A DNA stretch of 18,870 nt from an uncultured Lentisphaeria bacterium (GTDB lineage: Bacteria > Verrucomicrobiota > Lentisphaeria > Victivallales > UBA1829): contig CAJMAW010000059.1 of the NCBI GenBank assembly GCA_905211485.1, positions 1 to 18,870 on the forward strand. The letters run 5' to 3'. Below are positions 12,724-18,870 of the stretch, one piece after another (position 1 is the first letter of the stretch; each line of letters opens with the position of its first letter). The translations under genes were made by a program, and so were the position numbers. The notes beneath the pieces were generated by a model. That model made no database searches. It was not told the origin of the DNA and was given only the letters and a program-made list of their open reading frames with translations.

Positions 12724-13818
12724 TCAGAGCGCTTTGAGCGCCTTTCTGAGAACGGGAAGGACGGTTCTGTACATCCGGTAGAATCCGAGATCGTTGGGAT
12801 GGCACCCGTCCACGGTGCATTCGAATCTGCCGTCTTTCCCGAAGAGGGTTGCGCCGTCGATGAACCAGACTTTCCGGTCTCCCGCGGCGACGGCGTGTTC
12901 GTAGGTTTCCAGAATGATGGCGCGCCGTTTCAGCACATTTTCGTAAGTCGGCCGGTTTCTGTCCGGCCAGACATTGCAGAGACTCATGATGATGACGGGC
13001 AGATCCGGCTGTTTCTTCCGGATGGTCCGGAAGAAGATTTCATGCGTTTCCTTCAGATGTTCCGGTGTGGGTGCGTTGTAGTCATAGTCCATGACGAAAC
13101 AGGAGAGCTTCAGGCCCGCTATCAGTTCGGCGACGGCCTTTTCCCCGCGTCCGGCCCCGGAGAATCCCAGATTGATCTGCGGCGCATCCACGGCCCGGCA
13201 GAGCATGGACGTATACGCATTCCCGGGACGCGAGGCACACCCGCCCTGCGTGATGGAGGATCCGTAGAACAGCACCGGATCCTTCACTTTGTGCGGCGTG
13301 GGCGCTTCCAGACGGGACCCCGGTTCCAGTCCGATTTCGACCTTTTCCGCGCCTCCGTACAGCGGGAAGTTCACGGTCCATTCGTTCATGGCGCGTTCTT
13401 CGCTTTCCGGGAGCCGGGCGAGAAAGACTTCCAGCACCTTCTGATCACGGGAGGGCTGCGCGGTGCCGAAGTGGACTTTTCTGCTTCCTTTCCCGCGGTA
13501 GATGTCGAATCCCGCGCTTCCGGCTCTCGGCATGTGATTCATGTCGGAGGAATAGGCGAGTTCGGCGCGGAGGACGATGATTCTGGAATCCGTCCGGAAG
13601 CGGACGGCTCCGCCGGCGGTCTGATTGCCGAGGAAGAGAGCGCCTTCGTTGACTTCCTCCTTGGTCAGTCCGGAGGGGAGCCTGGCAAAGCGGCGGTCCT
13701 TCCCGAACCAGGCGAAGCCTTCCAGGGAGAAGGGGGCGGTGGTGACGTCTTTGTAAATGACTTTCTGTCCGTCTACGGAGGCGGTGGCGAAATTCCGGTC
13801 GATTTCCTCGATTTTCAT
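12724..13818 (-). CDS. SGNH/GDSL-family hydrolase with N-terminal accessory domain
   Basis: A 364-aa two-domain protein. The N-terminal half (about 1-165) resembles the beta-sandwich that precedes the hydrolase in one SGNH group (FYGSSITQGG type). The C-terminal half has block I LFYGSSITQGGCASRPG with the nucleophile Ser in GSS, block II Gly in GFSGAGRGE, a block III candidate (MDYDYNAPTPEH) and block V DGCHPNDLGF with the Asp and His of the triad. Such enzymes cleave acyl esters, often acetyl groups on glycans. No signal peptide is visible from the chosen start (ATG 13818, GGAG 11 nt upstream); frame further upstream looks non-coding. Placed before the GH2 gene it may de-esterify the same substrate. 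Substrate unproven. Confidence 0.82.
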   Translation of the reverse strand: MKIEEIDRNFATASVDGQKVIYKDVTTAPFSLEGFAWFGKDRRFARLPSGLTKEEVNEGALFLGNQTAGGAVRFRTDSRIIVLRAELAYSSDMNHMPRAGSAGFDIYRGKGSRKVHFGTAQPSRDQKVLEVFLARLPESEERAMNEWTVNFPLYGGAEKVEIGLEPGSRLEAPTPHKVKDPVLFYGSSITQGGCASRPGNAYTSMLCRAVDAPQINLGFSGAGRGEKAVAELIAGLKLSCFVMDYDYNAPTPEHLKETHEIFFRTIRKKQPDLPVIIMSLCNVWPDRNRPTYENVLKRRAIILETYEHAVAAGDRKVWFIDGATLFGKDGRFECTVDGCHPNDLGFYRMYRTVLPVLRKALKAL

Positions 13819-14097
13819 GAACGTGAAGACTCCGTTGCTTGAGTTTCTGATTTTTCCGAAGGTCCGGCATGCCCGTCCGGCGGGGAAAAACGCGGGGAAA
13901 CAACACCTCCCCACTTTCCCGGGCTCCGGAATCGGGATATGGGATAATAACTTTGCCATCACCTTTCTTTTTTTCAAGGAGAAAAGGAGAGCTGTGCCGG
14001 GGAAAATCGGGAAAAAGGATCTCTCCGGCTTTTCCCGGGCGGGAACATACACGGGAAAGCCTTGTCTATAGGGGAGGTCCGGAGCGGGGATTCTCCT

Positions 14098-14225
14098 TTC
14101 CGGTTCCGCGTGTGAGCTCTGTTTTTGTCCGGGAGAGGAAAAATCCCGGGATGAGACGGACTGAAAGCGCTATCGGTTCCGGTTTTTTTCCCGGATTCCG
14201 GTTTTAAAATCTAAAGATTCCGGTT
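14098..14225 (+). repeat. Four direct copies of TTCCGGTT upstream of the Bat operon
   Basis: Exact copies at 14098-14105, 14177-14184, 14196-14203 and 14218-14225; the last three are 19 and 22 bp apart, near two helical turns. They surround the likely promoter. TTCCGG is common in this genome's coding sequence, so chance clustering is not excluded. Confidence 0.4.
14162..14175. promoter_or_regulatory. LacI-family (cre-like) operator candidate
   Basis: TGAAAGCGCTATCG matches the cre consensus TGWAANCGNTNWCA at all but the last base and has the central CG typical of LacI-family operators. It lies about 340 bp upstream of the SGNH hydrolase start and 75-90 bp upstream of the Bat leader peptide. 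A single short match is weak evidence. Confidence 0.25.
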
Positions 14226-14248
14226 ATGTTTATGATGCCGGGAGAAAA

Positions 14249-14317
14249 ATGAATACGGATTTGAATTTGAACTTGAATTTGAACTTGAACACGGACTCGG
14301 GGGAAAAGGCGTTATGA
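14249..14317 (+). CDS. Possible 22-residue leader peptide with a (Leu-Asn)5 core
   Basis: A small ORF of the form MNTD-(LN)5-TDSGEKAL begins at ATG 14249, after GGGAG at 14240-14244 (4-nt spacing). Its TGA (14315-14317) overlaps the ATG of the BatB-BatC gene in the ATGA arrangement typical of translational coupling. All five Leu codons are TTG, and the DNA is a tandem 12-bp repeat (TTGAATTTGAAC twice plus a half unit, 14261-14290). I recognise no family. It could be a leader peptide that sets translation of the membrane VWA protein, or an accident of a hexamer repeat; in-frame start, Shine-Dalgarno site and exact stop-start overlap favour the former. Confidence 0.35.
   Translation: MNTDLNLNLNLNLNTDSGEKAL
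14261..14290. repeat. 12-bp tandem repeat (2.5 copies) before the Bat operon
   Basis: TTGAATTTGAAC at 14261-14272 and 14273-14284, then TTGAAC at 14285-14290; equivalently five TTGAAY hexamers. It encodes the Leu-Asn alternation of the small ORF and changes length in whole codon pairs if a unit is gained or lost. Confidence 0.75.
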
Positions 14318-16851
14318 GTTTTATAGACAAGGATTTTCTCTGGAATCTTCTATGGGTGCTTCCGCTTTTTGCAGTATTCTTTTACTGGGGCGCTGCGCGG
14401 CGAGGGAAACTTCTGAAACGTTTTCTGGGGGAAAAACAGGCCTCCGGAACAGCGGCGGGGGGCGAGGAGGAGGGCGGAGAGATCCTGATTACTCTTTCCA
14501 GGCCCAGGAGACTGCTGCGGGCGGGGCTGCTTTTGCTGGCCCTGATTTTTCTCTGTGTGGCGGCTGCGCGTCCGTCCTGGGGGAAGCAGATTCTGCCGTA
14601 TTCAGGGGAGGGGAGGGACCTTCTGGTGCTGTTCGACACATCGAAAAGCATGTTGTGCCAGGATGTCCAGCCTTCGCGTCTGGACCATGCGAAATGGCTG
14701 GTGCGTCAGCTGACGGAAAAAAATTCCGGCGACCGTTTCGGTCTGATCGCCTTTTCCGGGACGGCGTTTCTGGAATGCCCGCTCACCTCGGACAAAACCA
14801 GTTTTCTCCAGCTTGTGAATGAGCTGAATACGGATAGCATTCCCGTGGGAGGGACCAACATCCAGAAAGCTCTGGAATCGGCGCTTGCGGCTTTTCAGGC
14901 CGCGGAAGGCAGTCACAAGGCGGTGCTGCTGATTACGGACGGAGATGAACTGTACGGGAGCAGTTCACTTGTTGTGGAAGATGTCATCAGATTGAAGATT
15001 CCTCTTTTCATCGCCGGAGTGGGAGATCCCGCCCAGCCTTCCATCATTCAGGTCCCGGACGGAAAAGGCGGGGTCACGACACTCAAGGACTCTTCCGGAA
15101 ATATTGTGAACAGTCCCCTGAATGAAACCCAGCTTGCCGAACTGGCGAGAAGAACCGGGGGAATCTATGTGCGGAGCACCGCGGCGGATCCCGGGATCAC
15201 GGAGCTGGAGGCCAGAATCAAGGCCTTGAACCCGAAGGAATATGGAAACGGGAAACAGACTCGCCCGATCGAGCGCCCGGTCTATCCGCTCGCGGCGGCG
15301 TTTCTCCTGATCTGTGCCTGGCTCTGCCTTTCCGAGAGGAGGAAAGACCCGGATTCCCCGCGTCGCCGTCAGGGGGAGGCTGCGGCCCGCGGCCCGCATT
15401 CCATGACGCTTCTGATTTTCCTTGCCGCATTCTTGATGCTTCTGACGTTCCCGTCACCTGTGCTGTCTGCGGCGGAGAAGTCTGTCCCGGCGTCGTCGTC
15501 AGGGGGGGGGCGTGCTGAAGATGCGAGTCCGCTTCCTCCGGCGGAAGAGTCCCGCGGGGAAACTCCTGCCGAAACGGAGGAGCCTTCCGATGCCGTCGGA
15601 TTCTTCAACCGCGGTGTCAAACTGCAGTCGGAATCCAAAGACGGGAAAAACGCTCTTCCCTATTATGAAAAAGCAATCGGCGCGGCGGCGGAAGATCCGG
15701 ACACCCGTTCCAGAGCGTATCAGAATATCGGAGTCATTACGCACTCCGGTGCAAGGGATCTGATGAAGCAGTCCCGCCAGACGCTTCTCCAGCAGCAGCT
15801 GGACGATGCGGAGAAAAAACTCGATTCCGCTCTCGGCGCGTTGACCCATGCCGAAGATTTCTACCGCGAAGGCATGAGATACGCCGTCACTTCTCCCGAC
15901 AATATCATCCGCAATCAGCAGATCCTCCTCAGGGACCGTGCGGCTGCGGAAGAACTGAAAAGAAAAATCGAAGAATTGAAAAAACAGCGTCAGGAAGCTC
16001 AGAAACAAGCTCAGCAGGCGTTGAAGGAACAACAGAAAGAGAATCAGCAGAATCAGCAGGACCAGCAAAACCAGCAGGACCAGCAAGGTCAGCAGGACCA
16101 GCAGGATAAGCAAGGTCAGCAAGGTCAGCAGGACCAGCAGGATAAGCAAGGTCAGCAGGACCAGCAGGACCAGCAAAACCGGCAAAACCAGCAGGACCAG
16201 CAGAATCAGCAGAATCAGCAGGACCAGCAAGGCCAGCAAAACCAGCAGGGCCAGCAGGATCGGCAGGACAAAGCCCCCTCAGCCGAGGGAATGACCCGTT
16301 CGGCACAGGAGCAGGCGGAGAAGCTGGAACAGCAGGCGCAGGAACTTTCGCAGGAACAGCTGCGCCAGGCCGCGGAACAAGCCCGTCAGGATTTGGAAAA
16401 AGCCGGAGAAGAACAGAAGAAAGGCAACGGCTCCAAAGCCGAGGAATATCTGAAGAAGGCTCTGGAATCCCTGGGCGGAAACAGCGGGGACGAAAATCAG
16501 GATTCTTCCCGTGAGGACTCCCAGTCTCAGAAAGGCGATTCCAGTCGGCCGCAGGATTCTCCCGATCAGAAAGATCCGCAGAAGGAGCAGAACTCCGATC
16601 CGGATGAGGGCGATTCCGGCAAGGACGGCAAAGACGGCGAGCGCGATGATGCCGAGGCTCAGCTTCCGAATCCGCCGCAGGACGAAAATTCCTCCGGCGG
16701 CGAATCCGGAAAGGACGAAAAGGAAATTGATGCCACCCAGGCGGAAAAACTTCTGGACCTGATGGCCGATGAAGAAAAAAATCTGCGCGATGCGTTGAAG
16801 GCCCGCGAGAAACTCCGTTACGGTGTGCGGCGGGTCGAGAAAGACTGGTGA
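14314..16851 (+). CDS. BatB-BatC fusion: membrane-anchored VWA protein with TPR and Gln-rich region
   Basis: An 845-aa protein joining two Bat (Bacteroides aerotolerance) components. The BatB half has transmembrane segments near 9-24, 68-85 and 323-339 and a periplasmic VWA domain with a complete MIDAS: D108-x-S110-x-S112, T181, D209 (LLITDGDELYG). The BatC half starts with a hydrophobic segment (364-386) like an uncleaved signal, then a TPR region (about 427-475), long helices (480-575), a Gln/Asp/Asn repeat (578-651) and a charged disordered tail. Bat proteins form a membrane complex linked to oxidative-stress tolerance or envelope maintenance; mechanism uncertain. Start ATG 14314 has AAGG 4 nt upstream and overlaps the leader-peptide stop. 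BatA, MoxR and DUF58 genes, usual upstream, are absent. A G9 tract (15502-15510) lies at the joint. BatD follows 174 bp later. Confidence 0.88.
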   Translation: MSFIDKDFLWNLLWVLPLFAVFFYWGAARRGKLLKRFLGEKQASGTAAGGEEEGGEILITLSRPRRLLRAGLLLLALIFLCVAAARPSWGKQILPYSGEGRDLLVLFDTSKSMLCQDVQPSRLDHAKWLVRQLTEKNSGDRFGLIAFSGTAFLECPLTSDKTSFLQLVNELNTDSIPVGGTNIQKALESALAAFQAAEGSHKAVLLITDGDELYGSSSLVVEDVIRLKIPLFIAGVGDPAQPSIIQVPDGKGGVTTLKDSSGNIVNSPLNETQLAELARRTGGIYVRSTAADPGITELEARIKALNPKEYGNGKQTRPIERPVYPLAAAFLLICAWLCLSERRKDPDSPRRRQGEAAARGPHSMTLLIFLAAFLMLLTFPSPVLSAAEKSVPASSSGGGRAEDASPLPPAEESRGETPAETEEPSDAVGFFNRGVKLQSESKDGKNALPYYEKAIGAAAEDPDTRSRAYQNIGVITHSGARDLMKQSRQTLLQQQLDDAEKKLDSALGALTHAEDFYREGMRYAVTSPDNIIRNQQILLRDRAAAEELKRKIEELKKQRQEAQKQAQQALKEQQKENQQNQQDQQNQQDQQGQQDQQDKQGQQGQQDQQDKQGQQDQQDQQNRQNQQDQQNQQNQQDQQGQQNQQGQQDRQDKAPSAEGMTRSAQEQAEKLEQQAQELSQEQLRQAAEQARQDLEKAGEEQKKGNGSKAEEYLKKALESLGGNSGDENQDSSREDSQSQKGDSSRPQDSPDQKDPQKEQNSDPDEGDSGKDGKDGERDDAEAQLPNPPQDENSSGGESGKDEKEIDATQAEKLLDLMADEEKNLRDALKAREKLRYGVRRVEKDW
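15502..15510 (+). repeat. G9 homopolymer inside the BatB-BatC coding sequence
   Basis: Nine consecutive G encode Gly-Gly-Gly in the linker just after the fourth hydrophobic segment. One extra G brings TGA at 15516-15518 into frame (401-aa product); one G fewer shifts to a frame that stops at 15763 (482 aa). Either change removes the TPR/Gln-rich BatC part. Confidence 0.7.
16045..16263 (+). repeat. Gln-rich coding tandem repeat
   Basis: The segment encodes repeating Gln-Gln-X triplets (X = N, D, G, K or R), i.e. 9-bp units based on CAGCAR. Within it a 36-bp unit is perfectly duplicated (16085-16120 and 16121-16156), pointing to recent slippage or unequal exchange. All units are multiples of three, so length changes keep the frame. 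Confidence 0.85.
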
Positions 16852-16857
16852 TGTCTT

Positions 16858-16889
16858 CCGTTCTCTTCGCCAGGACAGGCAGAGAACGG
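16858..16889 (+). repeat. Hairpin between the BatB-BatC and BatD genes
   Basis: CCGTTCTCT (16858-16866) pairs with AGAGAACGG (16881-16889) over a 14-nt loop, 6 nt after the BatB-BatC stop. No T tract follows, so transcription probably continues into the BatD-like gene. It may moderate or stabilise the operon mRNA. Confidence 0.5.
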
Positions 16890-17025
16890 GAACAGGACGG
16901 AAAAACTTGAGTGAAACAAACCGGCGATCTGCCGGGGCGTCCGGGAAAAGGAATCATAGTGCTGATTTCACCTGTTTTCCCCCACGCTTTCAGCAGATCC
17001 GGATTATGGAAGGAGTCGTGTTTGC

Positions 17026-18870
17026 ATGAAAAGAAGAACACTGCGGATTGCTGCTGCGGTTTTTGCCTGCATGACGGCATGGTGGTGCACAGCGGAACTT
17101 TCCGCAGCCGCCAATGCGACTGCTGGTGGCGGAGCCGCATCAAGGGATGACAAGGCAATAGAAATTTCAATTTCCCCTGAAAGAATCACCGTCGGGAGCG
17201 AGGTGTCTCTCATTCTGACTTCCCGCAATGGATCGGCCCCCGCCCTGGAGGAAATCCCCCGGATGGACAACATCCTCTGGGAAAACGGCGAGAAACGTTC
17301 CTCCAGGACCATGTTCGACGGTCGGAAAACCGTCCGGGAAAATACAAGGGTGTATCAGTTTGTGCCGCTGAGTCCGGGGAAATATACGCTTCCCTCGCTG
17401 AAGATCATCTGCGGGAAGGACACGGTCGTCACCCAGCCTTATGAATTCGAGGTTCTCGGGGCGCCCGACAGTTCCGCCCGCGCCCATCTTTCCGCCGGGA
17501 GGATGCCCTCCCGCGCGTCCCAGTCCGTCTCCTCCGTTTCCCCGGATGGAGAAGAGAGCCGGAGAAACGGCGATTCTTCCGGAGAAGAGGATGCGGCCCG
17601 GGCTGAAGAGAGGATGCTTTTCTCGGAAATTTCCATTCCCGCCCGCGGCCGGGAATTTTATCTTGGAGAAGAGATCCCGGTGGAGATCCATGTCTGGCAG
17701 CTGGATTCGCTCCGGATTGAACTGTCCTGGCCCCGGCTGGAAGCGGGGGAGAAGGCGAATCTCGTGTTTCGCGACTACAGCGCGGTCAACCGGGAGAATT
17801 CCGCCTTCGACGTTGTGGAAAGAACCCGGAAGAGACTCGACGGACGAACCTACAATGTCTACACTTTCCGCACAGCTTTCCGCGCCATCTCAACAGGAAC
17901 GTTTGACTTGAAGTCGCTGACTCCCGCGACCGTCTACAGAACCCGCCGCGGCGGGAGGAGCTCCTCCTCCTTCTTCGATGCCTGGGACGATCCCTTCTTT
18001 TTCGGAACCCCCTTCTCCCGCGCTTCCGGAGAGGAAAAACTTCTTGTTTCCGACGCGGGGAAAATCACCGTGAAACCGCTTCCTGAAGCGCCGCGGGATT
18101 CCTCTTTCACCGGCCTCGTCGGCCTCTGGAAAACGGAAATTTCTCTTTCCCCCTCCTCTGTCGCAGACAATGGCACATCCTCCGATTCCGGTTCCGGACC
18201 CGTCTGCCAGGTGGGCTCCCCCGTTACTCTCCGAGTGCGGTTCCGCGGGACAGGATCTCTGGAAACTCTGACGGCGCCTCCGCTCGAAATCCCGGATTTC
18301 CGCTGTTATCCCCCGGAACTGGAAAAGGACCGTTCCGGCCGTTCCGCCGAGATCCGCTATGTGCTGATCCCGACCCGGGAGGGAACCCCGCAAATTGCGC
18401 TGAATCTGTCCACCTTCAATCCCGTTTCCGGAAAATATGAAGAGACATCCTTTTCCAAAACTCTTCATGTGGAAAAATCCAGCGGCGTCTTCGCCGGGAA
18501 TTCCGGAAAGATGGTTGTGGACGCTTCCTCCTTCTCCTCTTCCGCCGCTTCCCAGCCCTTCTCCGGGACGGAGGAGAATCCCGGGAAACGCAGATCCGAT
18601 TCCGCACTCTATCTCCACAAAAACCTGGGAAAGACCGTGGCCATGCCTTTGAAAAGGAATGCGTATCTGCCCGCTTTTCTCATGATCGGATTCGGGGCGG
18701 CCTTTTATCTGGTGTCGCTTCTCATTTTTGCCCGGCGCAGGGCGATGGAAAAGGATCCCGCCATGAAAAGGAGAATGGAGGCGCGCGGCAGGAAAAGAGG
18801 CCTGCTCAGAAAACTCAAGGCCTCTCCTCCGGAGGAAATCGCCGACCGCGCGGGGATCGAACTCAGCGAT
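17026..18870 (+). CDS. BatD-like protein (3' end beyond the window)
   Basis: The frame from ATG 17026 stays open to the window edge (615 codons, no stop), so the gene is truncated here by the window and not by mutation. AAGGAG lies 10 nt upstream. The N-terminus (MKRRTLRIAAAVFACMTAWW, small residues after) is a signal peptide. Next comes a beta-rich region with features of the BatD family: ISISPERITVGSEVSL, then YQFVPLSPGKYTLPSLKI, and later IPARGREFYLGEEIPVEI. A low-complexity Ser/Glu/Arg linker sits near residues 150-200. A single transmembrane helix (about 546-568, LPAFLMIGFGAAFYLVSLLIF) is followed by a basic cytoplasmic tail. BatD is a periplasmic, membrane-anchored partner of the VWA Bat proteins. 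Position right after BatB-BatC supports the call; individual domains in this family diverge strongly. Confidence 0.82.
   Translation, partial: MKRRTLRIAAAVFACMTAWWCTAELSAAANATAGGGAASRDDKAIEISISPERITVGSEVSLILTSRNGSAPALEEIPRMDNILWENGEKRSSRTMFDGRKTVRENTRVYQFVPLSPGKYTLPSLKIICGKDTVVTQPYEFEVLGAPDSSARAHLSAGRMPSRASQSVSSVSPDGEESRRNGDSSGEEDAARAEERMLFSEISIPARGREFYLGEEIPVEIHVWQLDSLRIELSWPRLEAGEKANLVFRDYSAVNRENSAFDVVERTRKRLDGRTYNVYTFRTAFRAISTGTFDLKSLTPATVYRTRRGGRSSSSFFDAWDDPFFFGTPFSRASGEEKLLVSDAGKITVKPLPEAPRDSSFTGLVGLWKTEISLSPSSVADNGTSSDSGSGPVCQVGSPVTLRVRFRGTGSLETLTAPPLEIPDFRCYPPELEKDRSGRSAEIRYVLIPTREGTPQIALNLSTFNPVSGKYEETSFSKTLHVEKSSGVFAGNSGKMVVDASSFSSSAASQPFSGTEENPGKRRSDSALYLHKNLGKTVAMPLKRNAYLPAFLMIGFGAAFYLVSLLIFARRRAMEKDPAMKRRMEARGRKRGLLRKLKASPPEEIADRAGIELSD

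Larger units (their letters stand above)
13819..14248. other. Divergent regulatory region between SGNH hydrolase and Bat operon
   Basis: About 430 bp without a convincing gene. It holds several CGGGAAAA-type stretches and hairpin-forming segments (CGGGAAAA/TTTTCCCG around 14008-14038; CCGGGA/TCCCGG around 14130-14150), a LacI-type operator-like site at 14162-14175 and four TTCCGGTT copies between 14098 and 14225. -10-like boxes TAAAAT (14204-14209) and TATGAT (14231-14236) face the Bat operon but lack good -35 partners. Confidence 0.5.

Noticed and set aside
10808..13842. Long plus-strand open frames opposite the GH2 and SGNH genes
   Set aside because: Both are antisense to genes with visible catalytic motifs, and their products show no recognisable fold.
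16911..17150. A plus-strand frame from a GTG between the BatB-BatC and BatD genes
   Set aside because: It has no ribosome-binding site, is Cys-rich without pattern, and overlaps the BatD-like signal peptide in another frame.
15499..17170. Minus-strand frames opposite the Gln-rich repeat giving Leu-rich or Pro/Ala-rich proteins that mimic membrane proteins
   Set aside because: The composition is the complement of CAG/CAA repeats and carries no independent signal.

Overview
The window (18.87 kb, mid-50s %GC by eye) carries genes on both strands with no tRNA, rRNA, CRISPR array, insertion sequence or phage gene that I can recognise. It looks like an ordinary chromosomal segment of a Gram-negative, probably anaerobic, carbohydrate-using bacterium. 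The Bat (aerotolerance) genes, the cytoplasmic beta-glucuronidase-like enzyme beside an SGNH esterase, the EF-G paralogue and the SWIM-SNF2 ATPase fit the PVC/Bacteroidota range. I lean to Lentisphaerota (Victivallales-like), but that is inference and not shown by the sequence.

Left part (1-6822): the tail of an unknown gene, then a DinG/XPD-type iron-sulfur helicase (168-2201, +). It converges, with 6 bp between stop codons, on a DtxR/MntR-type metal-dependent repressor with a FeoA domain (-). A large SWIM-SNF2 helicase (3179-6454, +) follows. A 368-bp gap holds intrinsic terminators facing both ways.

Middle (6823-10856): an EF-G paralogue (-) with DTPGY in place of DTPGH; a 622-bp non-coding stretch with a near-consensus sigma-70 promoter and a hairpin plus T-tract that bracket a candidate structured RNA; a 64-codon ThiS/MoaD-like protein (-) without its C-terminal diglycine; a 10-bp-periodic A-tract array; and a SpoU-family 2'-O-methyltransferase (+) ending at a textbook terminator.

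Right part (10856-18870): a minus-strand pair, SGNH hydrolase then GH2 beta-glucuronidase-like enzyme, probably a small glycan-processing operon. Across a ~430-bp regulatory gap lies a plus-strand Bat operon: a possible 22-codon leader peptide with a (Leu-Asn)5 core, whose stop overlaps the next start (ATGA); a BatB-BatC fusion (845 aa) with an intact MIDAS, a TPR region and a Gln-rich repeat; and a BatD-like protein open at the window edge.

The observations most worth following are the (LN)5 leader peptide, the G9 tract at the BatB/BatC joint whose slippage would give a BatB-only product, and the promoter-structured RNA-terminator unit at 9069-9480. The diglycine-less ThiS-like protein and the phased A-tract array come next.
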